64,000 nucleotides of DNA, from contig NZ_CP139148.1 of the NCBI RefSeq assembly GCF_034058155.1, forward strand, positions 4,774,001-4,838,000, written 5' to 3'. The notes under the pieces are model-generated. The model saw only the letters and a program-made list of their open reading frames with translations. It did not search any database and was not told where the DNA came from. The translations under genes were made by a program, and so were the position numbers. Source of the DNA: Flavobacterium sp. KACC 22761 (GTDB taxonomy: Bacteria > Bacteroidota > Bacteroidia > Flavobacteriales > Flavobacteriaceae). Below, in pieces: positions 23,847-33,042 of this stretch. Each line of letters starts with the position of its first letter. Positions within the stretch are counted from its first letter, which is position 1.

Positions 23847-24338
23847 ATGAAATCTCTATTCAATTTCTCGGTACCCTTACTATTGTTATTTATTGGAGTT
23901 TCTTGTTCCAGTAATGATGACAATTCTAGCCCTCCCGCTCCTATAATAGTAACGTTCAACGCTACCATGAATGGCGCAAATGAAGTTCCTGCAAATGCTT
24001 CAACAGCAACAGGAACAGCAACTTTGAGTTATAATAAAACTACAAAAATCTTTACCGTTACTGTAACGTATTCCGGTTTAACACCAACTATGGGACATAT
24101 ACATATGGGTGCCGCAGGCACAAATGGTCCTGTAATTTTTCCATTCTCTAGTTTGGCATCTCCTATTAGCTATACTAGTGCAGCACTAACTGCTGCTCAA
24201 GAAACAGATCTTATGGCTAATAATTATTATATAAACTTACATTCTGAAGCTTTTTCAGGAGGCGAAATAAGAGGGCAACTCATTACTTCTAATCCCGCTG
24301 GAAGCCCTGCTGGTGGCGGAGGTGGTGGAGGCTACTAA
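23847..24338 (+). CDS. CHRD-domain lipoprotein
   Basis: 163 residues. Lipoprotein signal with Cys20 (GVSCSSN). A CHRD domain at ~35-145 (FNATMNGANEVPANASTATG; HIHMGAAGTNGPVIFPF; YYINLHSEAFSGGEIRGQL), followed by a Gly-rich tail (GGGGGGGY). The CHRD fold occurs in chordin and in many bacterial exported proteins; the conserved His-x-His and His residues could bind a metal. Function unknown. Last gene of the six-gene operon. Confidence 0.88.
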   Translation: MKSLFNFSVPLLLLFIGVSCSSNDDNSSPPAPIIVTFNATMNGANEVPANASTATGTATLSYNKTTKIFTVTVTYSGLTPTMGHIHMGAAGTNGPVIFPFSSLASPISYTSAALTAAQETDLMANNYYINLHSEAFSGGEIRGQLITSNPAGSPAGGGGGGGY

Positions 24339-24368
24339 CTTTTTTTTATTAAATTTATGTTGATTACA

Positions 24369-24408
24369 AAAAGCCTTACTGTTTAGATAGTAGGGCTTTA
24401 TTTTTTTA
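24369..24408. terminator. Bidirectional terminator
   Basis: AAAGCCTTACT / AGTAGGGCTTT stem (one mismatch) with T and A runs on either side, between convergent genes. Confidence 0.8.
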
Positions 24409-24433
24409 GTAGTTTTATTTTAGAGGAGAACTT

Positions 24434-25591
24434 CTATTGCAACTGACTTTCTAAAAGCTTTTGTAACATAGTCAGGTCTTCGTCGTCATTTAATTCTGTG
24501 TTTTGATAAACAAGCTTGCCTGTTCCATCAATTAAAAAATACTGTGGAAAACTAGTTACATCTAAGATATTCTGTATTTTATCTCCCTGAACATAAGCAG
24601 GAAGATCACATGTTTGCAACCAAGGCATTTGATATTTATTTAAAGAATTCAACCAAATATCAGCTGTAGGATCCGTTGAAATAGAGATTAGCTGCAACCC
24701 TTTTGATTCATATTTTTCATTAAGAATTTTCAACGTTGGGATCTTCCTTATGCATGGCGCGCAACCTTTTGACCAAAAACAAAGAAGTATAAGTTTTTTA
24801 TTTTTAAAAGATAATGGAACTTCAAAATGTTGACCTTTGTCTGTTGAAAAAGAGAAATTAGGCAATATATGACCTACTGTGAGTGACAGCTGTTTCTGAA
24901 TGTATTTATCAACTGATTTTCCTAAATAGGTTTCTTTCAGATTATTGCTTAATTTATTGTAAATACTATTAAGCCTTTCAGGAGAAATTGGATGATTACC
25001 TTTTATTACATCTTTATTAAAAAGATACAATGAGATATAGGCATCAGGATATGATTCAACAAACTTTATTCTTTTGATTAATACTTTTTCTCTCAAACCA
25101 GAAACAATTGTCCATAAGGAATCTTGCTTGCTTAATGGCAAATGTTTGCTTTTCGCATCATAATAAATATTAAAAGCTGCTTTGGCACTGTCAACACTTG
25201 GTTTTGTCAAACGCTCGTATTCCTTTTTTTCTTTTACAAAAGGAACATTGGAAAATTTAAAATCGTTTAAATTATCTTTTTCATTAAGCTTTACGATTTG
25301 AATCTTCATATCTTTTGGGCCAATAAATAAAAAACTCCCTCCAAGATGTTTATTGTCTTTCTGAACATCTAAATAAGCAGGTTCATAACTGTCCGTAATT
25401 TCGCCCGACAAATAGAATTTGCCATTTTTCTCTTTTGCACTTATAGAAGTAAAAGCATTATTTTGTGACGAAAGTATAATATCAACCCCTTTATATTGAG
25501 AAGGAATAGTTCCTGAAATCGAAAATTTATGTTGTGCACTCAACGTGAGACAAAAACATATCATTAAAATAATAATCGCATTTTTTTTCAT
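24434..25591 (-). CDS. TlpA-like thiol-disulfide protein (DUF4369 + thioredoxin)
   Basis: 385 residues. Sec signal peptide ~1-20 (TLSAQ); no lipobox Cys at the junction. The DUF4369-like domain spans ~22-125 and a helical region ~125-240. A thioredoxin fold runs from ~245 (ILPNFSFSTDKGQ) with redox motif KGCAPC, cis-Pro loop TSFPQYFLID, and terminal helix. The Trp usually before CxxC is Gly. It is the intact counterpart of the split gene at 9565. It follows a SusCD pair but is separated by a hairpin terminator, so it may have partial or independent expression. Role: periplasmic redox or folding support for the exported SusCD proteins is possible. Confidence 0.88.
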   Translation of the reverse strand: MKKNAIIILMICFCLTLSAQHKFSISGTIPSQYKGVDIILSSQNNAFTSISAKEKNGKFYLSGEITDSYEPAYLDVQKDNKHLGGSFLFIGPKDMKIQIVKLNEKDNLNDFKFSNVPFVKEKKEYERLTKPSVDSAKAAFNIYYDAKSKHLPLSKQDSLWTIVSGLREKVLIKRIKFVESYPDAYISLYLFNKDVIKGNHPISPERLNSIYNKLSNNLKETYLGKSVDKYIQKQLSLTVGHILPNFSFSTDKGQHFEVPLSFKNKKLILLCFWSKGCAPCIRKIPTLKILNEKYESKGLQLISISTDPTADIWLNSLNKYQMPWLQTCDLPAYVQGDKIQNILDVTSFPQYFLIDGTGKLVYQNTELNDDEDLTMLQKLLESQLQ

Positions 25592-25658
25592 AATTATAAA
25601 AATTAAAATCGTTCTTTGAGTTAATGCTCAGAAACAAGACATTCTAAAATAAAGCAAA

Positions 25659-25689
25659 AAACGAGTTAACTATATAAATTAACTCGTTT
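25659..25689 (-). terminator. Terminator/attenuator after the SusD gene
   Basis: AAACGAGTTAA / TTAACTCGTTT, 9-base loop; on the minus strand the stem is followed by TTTTGCTTTATTTT. It separates susD from the TlpA-like gene and could attenuate the downstream gene. Confidence 0.75.
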
Positions 25690-25762
25690 CTTGGTTTAGC
25701 TTTCTTTGGGGCATCAAGCTACTTTTTCATTTTATATCTCAAATTTTACTTTGAGAAAAAAA

Positions 25763-27766
25763 TTAAATTTTGCTTTCATCTGCAACAGCATCTTCCCATT
25801 TATCCCACATTTTGACACCCGCATCATAACCATCATAACCATAGTTCTGACTTAACTGTCCTTTAATGTTTGGTTCGATAGCAAGTCTATATGGAATTGG
25901 CCAGTAATTATTACGTTTGTCCATAGTATAAAATTTCACACCCGGCTTAATCGAAATACCATTTGGATATTTATTGTAAAGCGTGTAATGTACAATACGC
26001 TGCCACCAGTAACTTCCTCCAGTTGCATCTTTCCCAGATTGTTTGTCCCAATTTGCGACACTATAAGTATTACCCCATTCATCTGGTTTTCCACTCATAG
26101 CCAAACAGTGCGAAATACGTTTTAATTCTACATTTCTCCATTCTTCCATATAAAGCTCTCTTCCTCTTTCTGCGCAAATATCACCAATTGTTACAGTAGT
26201 GTACATTTGTGTCGCTTTTGCTCTTGCTCTAACAACATTCACATCCTGCGCAGCTCCAGTAACATTACCTTGATAAAAACGAGCTTCCGCACGTAAAAGA
26301 TACGTTTCAGCTAAACGATAAATGTACATATGCGCACTTGCACCTGCAGTAGCTCCTTGAAAATCATTTGCTGCCGGATTAGCTTCAGCTACCACATCAT
26401 GATAAAAGATTTTATAATGAGGGAAATCAAACCAATCACGAATAGAATCTTGTGCCAACAGTTTTCCTGCCGCATCTTTCATTCTAAAGTTTTGTCCCGC
26501 CCATGTAGCACTTCCGCCTGCGCCAGGAGCATATTTAAGATCTTCCATATTCACCCAGTTACCTACAGTACTGTTATGTCTAAGATCTTGTTTGTCTTCA
26601 ACACCATTTACAACCCACATAGGATGTTGTGAATAATATGAACCACTGATTGTACCAATACCACGTCCTATTGCTCTTTGGTAATCATATTTTGCATTAT
26701 AATTTGTTTTGTCAGTTAATGGAAAACGCGGTGCAGCAGTTTTACCATCAGGAGTAATTAAGTTGGCGTCATTCCAGTTAGGACCAAAAATTCTCATTGA
26801 AGCAAACGCTAAAAATGATTGTGCTCCTCCGTTTGGTGCAACTAAAATCGCTTCAGTATTAGCCGTGATTACTTTGTTTTCTGGTCTGTGTAAATCCCAG
26901 ATAACATTTCTTGTAATTGGCCATGCAGTCGGATTTCCTCCTGGATCAAAAATTCCTAAATTACCTTGTACCAAAGAGTAACCTGATCCATTAATTAAGA
27001 GATTGGCTTGTGCCTCAGCATCAGCAAATCTACCAGATGCTAAATAACATTTTATCAATAATTGACGACAAGCACCTTTGCTAACCATCCCAACATAACC
27101 AATTTTTGACTGTTCCGGAACCCATTGTACAGCTTTCTCCATATCTGCTGTAATCATTTGTATAATAGCTTCTTTTTTAGTAGAATAGTAACTCTGCTTT
27201 GGAACCTCCAGAATCTTAGTAATCAACGGTATATCACCAAATTCATATACTAGGTTAAGATAACGATATGCTCTATGGAAATAAGCTTGACCGATATATT
27301 TGTTTTTAACTTCCTCAGACAAACTTTTTACACTACCAATATACGTTAATACCGTATTTGCATTCTTGATACCTGTATAAGCTTCTGTCCAAAGGAATCC
27401 AAGATAAAGCGATTCACCACTTGGATCTCTTCTAAAATCCCCAGTAGGAACGATAGTAGCAGCATAGTCAGCAATATTGCTTCCTGTATCTGTTTTCCCA
27501 TATTGTGCCATATCTGAGAAAAGATATTCTGTCCCGATAGGCACGCTTACACCTGAAAAGCCGTAGTGAATATAGTTATTACGCAACTGTTTATCACATA
27601 ATGCTAAAGTTGCTTGCAAACCAGCTTCTGTAGAAAATGTCGTTTCTGGCTCATAAAACGAAAGTGGATCAGATTCTAGAAAATCTTTCGAACAAGAACT
27701 AGCTAAAACCGCTAATACAGCAATAGGTACCAGTCTTGTAATTTTATTTTTTATATATTTTTTCAT
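25763..27766 (-). CDS. SusD/RagB-family outer-membrane lipoprotein
   Basis: 667 residues, larger than the usual 500-600. Lipoprotein signal with Cys25 (LASSCSKDF). The SusD-like N-terminal helices include EAGLQATLALCDKQLRN (~47-63) and a TPR-like pair (YFHRAYRYLNLVYEFGDIPL, ~163-182); the C-terminal RagB region contains RLAETYLLRAEARFYQGN (~475-492) and ICAERGRELYMEEWRNVELKR. SusD proteins form the lid over the SusC pore and bind oligosaccharide or peptide ligands on the cell surface. No glycosidase is adjacent, so the ligand is unknown. Confidence 0.93.
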   Translation of the reverse strand: MKKYIKNKITRLVPIAVLAVLASSCSKDFLESDPLSFYEPETTFSTEAGLQATLALCDKQLRNNYIHYGFSGVSVPIGTEYLFSDMAQYGKTDTGSNIADYAATIVPTGDFRRDPSGESLYLGFLWTEAYTGIKNANTVLTYIGSVKSLSEEVKNKYIGQAYFHRAYRYLNLVYEFGDIPLITKILEVPKQSYYSTKKEAIIQMITADMEKAVQWVPEQSKIGYVGMVSKGACRQLLIKCYLASGRFADAEAQANLLINGSGYSLVQGNLGIFDPGGNPTAWPITRNVIWDLHRPENKVITANTEAILVAPNGGAQSFLAFASMRIFGPNWNDANLITPDGKTAAPRFPLTDKTNYNAKYDYQRAIGRGIGTISGSYYSQHPMWVVNGVEDKQDLRHNSTVGNWVNMEDLKYAPGAGGSATWAGQNFRMKDAAGKLLAQDSIRDWFDFPHYKIFYHDVVAEANPAANDFQGATAGASAHMYIYRLAETYLLRAEARFYQGNVTGAAQDVNVVRARAKATQMYTTVTIGDICAERGRELYMEEWRNVELKRISHCLAMSGKPDEWGNTYSVANWDKQSGKDATGGSYWWQRIVHYTLYNKYPNGISIKPGVKFYTMDKRNNYWPIPYRLAIEPNIKGQLSQNYGYDGYDAGVKMWDKWEDAVADESKI

Positions 27767-27778
27767 TGTTGAATAATT

Positions 27779-30700
27779 TTAAAGTTGGAAATTAAAACCT
27801 AAATTAAACTGTCTTGTAGCCAATCCTCCTGTCTCTGGATCTCCAAAATATTTCCATTCTTTAGAAGCAGACCATGTTGCAGCATTTTGTACTGAAGCAT
27901 AAATCTTTATATTCTTAATGTGCGCACGATCTAAAAGATCTCTTGGAAGCGTATAAGCTATAGAAATGTTGTCTAAACGAACAAAACTACGGTCATATAA
28001 TCTTCCTGGTGCAACTGGAGTTCCTGCTGGCCCTTTAGCATCAAGACGCGCCCACTCATTTGTTGGGTTGTCAAGTGTCCAATACGGATTTACATATGGA
28101 TTGAAGTTGAATTTATACAAACTGGCATCGTTGAAAGTGTTCATATAAATTGAACTAAGTGATTTTCCTCCTGCATAAGAATACATACTGATACCTAAAT
28201 CCCAATTTTTATAAATTTTAAAATCATTACGCATCGACCATTGAACTGGAGGATTTGAATTTCCTAAAAACTGCTTATCTTTTTCATTATAAACCGCTTT
28301 TTTATACGCAACACCATCTGCATCTACTGCATCTACATCATCTGCTGTATAACTGTTTTGAACTTTTGGATCTCCAGGACGTTGTCCATATCTTTGAGCT
28401 TCTTTCCACTCATCTTTTTGCCAAATTCCTGTTACTTTATAATCCCAAATTTGAGAAATCGGTCTTCCGATAAACCATCCATTTGCTGAATCATCACCTT
28501 CTTTTTTCCCAATTACATTACCATTGGCATCTTTAATGTCTACCATATTGCCATATAATGAAATGATTTTATTTTCGTTATAAGACACTCCTAATGAAGT
28601 ACGCCATTCAAAGTTTGGTTTTTTAATATTCAGTGTGCTAATGCTCAATTCAAAACCTTTATTTTGCACCTCTCCAAGGTTGGTTGCAATTGATGAAAAT
28701 CCGGTGAAACCAGGTAATGATTGACTCATAATCATATCATGAGTAGATGCTTTGTAAAAATCTAAAGTAGCAGTGATACGATCATGCAAGAAACCTAAGT
28801 CAAGACCAATATTATTTGATGTCGTTTTTTCCCATTCCAAATTAGGATTTGCCATACGATCAAGCGCTAAATACTTAAGCTCAAGTGCTTTTCCTGACGG
28901 ATCTAAATACCCCATAGTTCCAGTATTTACTAAGTTTGCTAAAGAAATGTACGGATCAGCAAGCGATCTGTTTCCGTTTTTACCCCAAGACAAACGCAAT
29001 TTACCAGTACTCATAGCATCCCATGTAAACCAATTTTCATTTTTAAAGGTCCAAGCCACTCCAAAGGAAGGGAAAACTGCATAAGGGTTTGAAGCTCCAA
29101 AAGCTGAATATCCATCACGACGTACAGTTGCTGTCAACATATAGCGGTTATCATACGAGTAGAAAAGTCTTCCCATTAATGCATCTGCAGTTTCATGCGA
29201 GTCATAAGATCTAATTGCACTGTTTGCCATTGTTGCTGTGTTCACAAGATGGAAACCTAAAGCATCTGAAGGCTGAATGTTATAAGCATCCATTCCATCT
29301 GACCAATAACGACGTTCTTCAGCTTCTTGAACAAAAGTTGCCACGATATGATGTTTTTCTGCAATTGTATAATCCCACGCTAATGTATTATTCAAGTTGT
29401 AATCAAATCTTATAGCACTATTTCTATTTGCTCCTGTAGTAGCGGCAGGCCAGTTTGGATTCTGTGTTGATCTGAAATAACGATCGTGGAAAAATTGATA
29501 ACGAGGAGCAATGTTAAATGAATATGTAATTCCCAAAGGCAATGTTACCTTTGTATTGAAAATAGCATTTAACGTTGTATATCCTGTCTCTTTTTCAATA
29601 AATTGACGCTCGTAGTAGTAATTATAATTCTGCCCAGAAACATTTTTTCCCATTGGCTGTCTTTCATAGTTTCCATTTGCATCTATAAAAGTTCCAAATG
29701 GACTGGTTCTCATCATGTTGTTATCACCAGCATTGGTACCTAAAGAAGGAGTAACATCTCCATCTGTACGATCTTGGAAATTAACGTTTGCACCAAAGTC
29801 AAGCCAATCTGTAATTTTAGCATCAACTTTCATATTAGAACGAGCTGATTTATAATCATTTCCAACAATAGCTCCTTCTGAAGTTAGATAACCAAAAGAC
29901 ATATAATAGTTAACTTTATCTCCTGCTCCAGAAATGCTTAAATTATTGTCATGATTAATTCCGGTTCTAAAAGAACTGTCGCTCCAATCATGCGTTTTAT
30001 CTGCTAAGAAATTAGCCATTAACGAAGGATCAAAATTCAATCCTAAACGTGTTCCCCATACTTCTTTACTGCTTTTTCCTGCTGTTTGAGTAGCTGGCTG
30101 ATATGCTAACCATTGCGCTTCAGTAATACCCCATTTCGCTAAATCATTTGGATTTGAAAAATATCCAGGTTTGCCATTAGCCACGGTTCCTGCTATCCAT
30201 GCTTCGTACTGTTTAGTTGTTGGATTGACACCATAAGTTTGGGCAGTTTCCCAATCTTCACGATATTTTAAGTATCCTTCTGGAGAATACACACCACGAT
30301 AAGCGCTCTTATTGCTAATTGTTGTGTTTGTAGTAAAGCTAACAATAGGCTTACCTGTTTTTCCTTTTTTAGTTGAAATCAAAATAACCCCTGCAGCCGC
30401 TCTCGATCCATATACAGATGCTGCCGAAGCATCTTTTAAAATATCAAGCTGCTGAATATCATCTGGATTTATTTCTGATAATTCACCATAAAACTGCATC
30501 CCGTCTAAAATAATAAGCGGTGAATTATGACTTCCTCCCGTATAAACTGAAGTCTGCCCACGAATCTGAATACTTCCCCCTCCTTTTGCTGAAGGGTCAT
30601 ATCCAACTCTTACACCAGGCGTACCTCTTAATACATCTTGAACTGTCTGCGGATTTTGATTTGCAAGCCTCTCAGGCGTTACCTGAACAACTGCTCCCGT

Positions 30701-31147
30701 TAAATCCTTTTTCTTCATTTTACCATAACCTACTACAACAACCTCTTCTAATGAAGTAGTTGCTTTTTTCATTTTTACAGTAATTGAAGCTTCACCTTTT
30801 ACAGCAACTTCTGCAGTCACATAACCTAAATAAGACACAACGATCACTGCATTATCGCTATCTACCTTTAAAGTAAATTTTCCGTCAAAATCTGTTGAAG
30901 TACCGTTTTTACTTCCTTTTTCTAAAACTGAAACTCCCGGCATCGGCATACCGCTTTCATCGATAACAAGTCCTTTGATGCTTTTTTGTGGAACTGCATC
31001 ATAAGACTCTGTTGTACTTTTAGAACTAACAGCGTAACCTTGAACTTGAGATAAAGAAAACAATACACAAAGTATCAACATTTTCTTTTTCAAATTAAAT
31101 CCAGATACACCATTAGGACTTTTTTTAATCCTAATAAAATTTGTCAT
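27779..31147 (-). CDS. SusC/RagA-family TonB-linked outer-membrane receptor
   Basis: 1122 residues. Signal peptide ~20-42 (QGYAVSS), carboxypeptidase-like CNA domain ~53-135 (GLVIDESGMPMPGVSVLEKG), the TonB-box-like EEVVVVGYGK (~134-143), and a plug with DVLRGTPGVRVGYDPSAKGGGSIQIRGQ and SAASVYGSRAAAGVILISTK; the barrel follows and ends in RQFNLGFNFQL. These are hallmarks of SusC. It exports TonB-driven nutrient uptake for the SusD protein encoded 12 bases downstream. No STN domain, hence no direct FecR-type signalling from this receptor. Upstream, 31148-31538 contains the promoter region and a terminator for the next gene. Confidence 0.95.
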   Translation of the reverse strand: MTNFIRIKKSPNGVSGFNLKKKMLILCVLFSLSQVQGYAVSSKSTTESYDAVPQKSIKGLVIDESGMPMPGVSVLEKGSKNGTSTDFDGKFTLKVDSDNAVIVVSYLGYVTAEVAVKGEASITVKMKKATTSLEEVVVVGYGKMKKKDLTGAVVQVTPERLANQNPQTVQDVLRGTPGVRVGYDPSAKGGGSIQIRGQTSVYTGGSHNSPLIILDGMQFYGELSEINPDDIQQLDILKDASAASVYGSRAAAGVILISTKKGKTGKPIVSFTTNTTISNKSAYRGVYSPEGYLKYREDWETAQTYGVNPTTKQYEAWIAGTVANGKPGYFSNPNDLAKWGITEAQWLAYQPATQTAGKSSKEVWGTRLGLNFDPSLMANFLADKTHDWSDSSFRTGINHDNNLSISGAGDKVNYYMSFGYLTSEGAIVGNDYKSARSNMKVDAKITDWLDFGANVNFQDRTDGDVTPSLGTNAGDNNMMRTSPFGTFIDANGNYERQPMGKNVSGQNYNYYYERQFIEKETGYTTLNAIFNTKVTLPLGITYSFNIAPRYQFFHDRYFRSTQNPNWPAATTGANRNSAIRFDYNLNNTLAWDYTIAEKHHIVATFVQEAEERRYWSDGMDAYNIQPSDALGFHLVNTATMANSAIRSYDSHETADALMGRLFYSYDNRYMLTATVRRDGYSAFGASNPYAVFPSFGVAWTFKNENWFTWDAMSTGKLRLSWGKNGNRSLADPYISLANLVNTGTMGYLDPSGKALELKYLALDRMANPNLEWEKTTSNNIGLDLGFLHDRITATLDFYKASTHDMIMSQSLPGFTGFSSIATNLGEVQNKGFELSISTLNIKKPNFEWRTSLGVSYNENKIISLYGNMVDIKDANGNVIGKKEGDDSANGWFIGRPISQIWDYKVTGIWQKDEWKEAQRYGQRPGDPKVQNSYTADDVDAVDADGVAYKKAVYNEKDKQFLGNSNPPVQWSMRNDFKIYKNWDLGISMYSYAGGKSLSSIYMNTFNDASLYKFNFNPYVNPYWTLDNPTNEWARLDAKGPAGTPVAPGRLYDRSFVRLDNISIAYTLPRDLLDRAHIKNIKIYASVQNAATWSASKEWKYFGDPETGGLATRQFNLGFNFQL

Positions 31148-31469
31148 TTTTGGTTAGTAATTTGTTGGTTAATTAATTAGTTAGTTTGAAAAAATCATTG
31201 CAGCGATACTCGAATCGCAAGAATGATTTTACAGAGGCAAATTTGACTAATTAATGGTTTTCACAGGGAGCAATAAAATCCGATTTTGGGTATACTATAG
31301 TCTTGTGTCTATATTTTACCCGTGTTTTGTAACCAAAAAATGACATTATTTCAAAAAACTAACACAAAAATTAAATAACCTATAATTATTACTTTGACAA
31401 TTTCAAGGTTTCAGGTTTCAGGTTTCTAAAATCACCAATCGTGATTTTCGTAAATCATAAAACAAAAAA

Positions 31470-31506
31470 AAATCCAAATCCCAATTTGAATTGGAATTTG
31501 GATTTT
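31470..31506 (-). terminator. Terminator of the SIMPL gene
   Basis: AAATCCAAAT...ATTTGGATTT stem; on the minus strand it runs into a nine-base T tract. The adjacent palindrome CCCGAAGCTTCGGG (31509-31522) is a common flavobacterial intergenic word. Confidence 0.75.
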
Positions 31507-31538
31507 GTCCCGAAGCTTCGGGATTGGAATTTAAAAAT

Positions 31539-32231
31539 TTAGTCTAGAACAAAACTCACGCTTACATTAGCTGTAATTTCGATTTCTCCGATTGCTAAAG
31601 TTTCATTTGAAGCCCCCATTGAATCTGCAGATTCTTTCATTCTCATTGCAGCATAGACTGGTTGCGGATGATAAACTTGTGAATTATCAGAAATTGTAAA
31701 AGCTTTTCCGATTTTTTGACCTAAAACTGATACATAATCTTCTGCTTTTGCTTTAGCATCTTTCATCGCTAATTTTCTTGCTTCGGCTTGTAGTTGTGCT
31801 TCTTTAGATGATTCAAAAGAAACACGGTCAATTCTGTTTATTCCTTGTTGCACCAAACCTTCCATCAGTTCATCATATTTAGATAAATCTTTTACGACGA
31901 TTTCTACAGTTTGAGTAGCATTGTAACTCGTTTTCTTTTTCTCATAATCATATTGAGGATTCAAGGCAACTTGTTTTGTTTTAAAATCTGCTGTTGGGAT
32001 GTTCATCTTTTTAATGAATTTTAAAACAGCATCCATTTTTTCGTCGTTTTGTTTTTTGACGTCCTTAGCATTATTCCCTTTTGTTTCAACCGTAGCTGAA
32101 ATACAAACTTGATCAGGCGCTACTTTTACTTTACCTTCGCCATTAACATTTATAAGAGGTATTTGTTTGATTTCTTGGCCGTAAGACATAGTCATAAACA
32201 TAATTGTTAAAAATAATACTAGTTTTTTCAT
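31539..32231 (-). CDS. SIMPL-domain (DUF541) exported protein
   Basis: 230 residues. Signal peptide ~1-18 (TMSYGQ), then a SIMPL/DUF541 domain over the rest: INVNGEGKVKVAPDQVCISATVETKG (~25-50), repeats of (A/V)x-Kx-D-A, and the C-terminal LAIGEIEITANVSVSF. The family is known from mouse SIMPL and bacterial periplasmic BP26-type proteins that can form ring oligomers. Function in bacteria is not settled; linked in some species to oxidative stress. Periplasmic. Confidence 0.88.
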   Translation of the reverse strand: MKKLVLFLTIMFMTMSYGQEIKQIPLINVNGEGKVKVAPDQVCISATVETKGNNAKDVKKQNDEKMDAVLKFIKKMNIPTADFKTKQVALNPQYDYEKKKTSYNATQTVEIVVKDLSKYDELMEGLVQQGINRIDRVSFESSKEAQLQAEARKLAMKDAKAKAEDYVSVLGQKIGKAFTISDNSQVYHPQPVYAAMRMKESADSMGASNETLAIGEIEITANVSVSFVLD

Positions 32232-32283
32232 TTTTGTTATATTTTAAATTATTGATAAGGGCATTCCAAAAGTTATGCCAACC

Positions 32284-32931
32284 TTACAATTTTCCCAATT
32301 TTGCCATTCCAAAAAGTATAATAATTGGGATTGCTAACAGAATCGTCATTAGAGTATGATCTGCAAAAAGTGATGGCATTTTTATCAAAGTGATCAAATA
32401 ACCGCCTATAGCACCTCCAAAGTGTGCTGTATGCCCAATGTTATCATTTTTGGCTTTCATTCCATAAATCGAATACAATAAATATAAGATTCCAAAAAGA
32501 TAGGCCGGCATCGGAAGCACAAAGAAAATTCCTAATGTCATGTCAGGATATAATAAGATTGCCGAATACAAAATTCCGGTCACTGCACCCGAAGCGCCAA
32601 CTGCACGATAACTATAATCGTTTTTATGAAAAAACATGGTAAGCAGGTTTCCAAAAATCAAGCTTCCAAAATAAATCATCGCAAAAGAAATGGTTCCAAG
32701 CGTATCGATCACCACTGGAGCAAAAATCCAAAGTGTATACATATTAAGTACTAAATGCATTATATCAACATGCAAAAAACCCGAAGAAAGCATTCTTATT
32801 TGTTCTCCCGAACGAATGCTTCCAATATGAAATTCATATTTTCTAAAAAAAGCATAATCATTAAAACCTTTATAACTAAAAAGAACATTAGCCACTATAA
32901 TTCCAACCAAAACAGTATTGAAGGTACCCAT
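32284..32931 (-). CDS. Rhomboid-family intramembrane serine protease
   Basis: 215 residues with six hydrophobic helices. Catalytic Ser114 lies in GASGAVTG (112-119) and catalytic His170 in HTAHFGG; the helix-1/loop HVDIMHLVLNMYTLW (54-68) supplies the usual His/Asn of the oxyanion region. The catalytic dyad is complete, so the enzyme should cleave single-pass membrane substrates. Substrate unknown. The spacing to the SIMPL gene (52 bases, same strand) suggests one transcript. Confidence 0.92.
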   Translation of the reverse strand: MGTFNTVLVGIIVANVLFSYKGFNDYAFFRKYEFHIGSIRSGEQIRMLSSGFLHVDIMHLVLNMYTLWIFAPVVIDTLGTISFAMIYFGSLIFGNLLTMFFHKNDYSYRAVGASGAVTGILYSAILLYPDMTLGIFFVLPMPAYLFGILYLLYSIYGMKAKNDNIGHTAHFGGAIGGYLITLIKMPSLFADHTLMTILLAIPIIILFGMAKLGKL

Positions 32932-33021
32932 AAAAATTATTTAATTTGAAGTGTAAATATAATCATTCCCAAACACAACTCCGCCCCAAAGCAAAATATC
33001 GCCATCTAATCATTTTTCCTG

Positions 33022-33029
33022 TATATTTG
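33022..33029 (+). promoter_or_regulatory. Bacteroidota -7 element TATATTTG
   Basis: Exact TAnnTTTG 13 bases before the acyltransferase ATG. Confidence 0.6.
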
Positions 33030-33042
33030 TAAAAAAAATTAC

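Noticed and set aside
31311..31320. CGGGTAAAATA on the minus strand upstream of the SusC gene, resembling the GTAGGGTAAA block of the ECF motif
   Set aside because: The TGTTYTA block is missing at the 12-base distance; GACTATA is found instead and the preceding GTA is absent.
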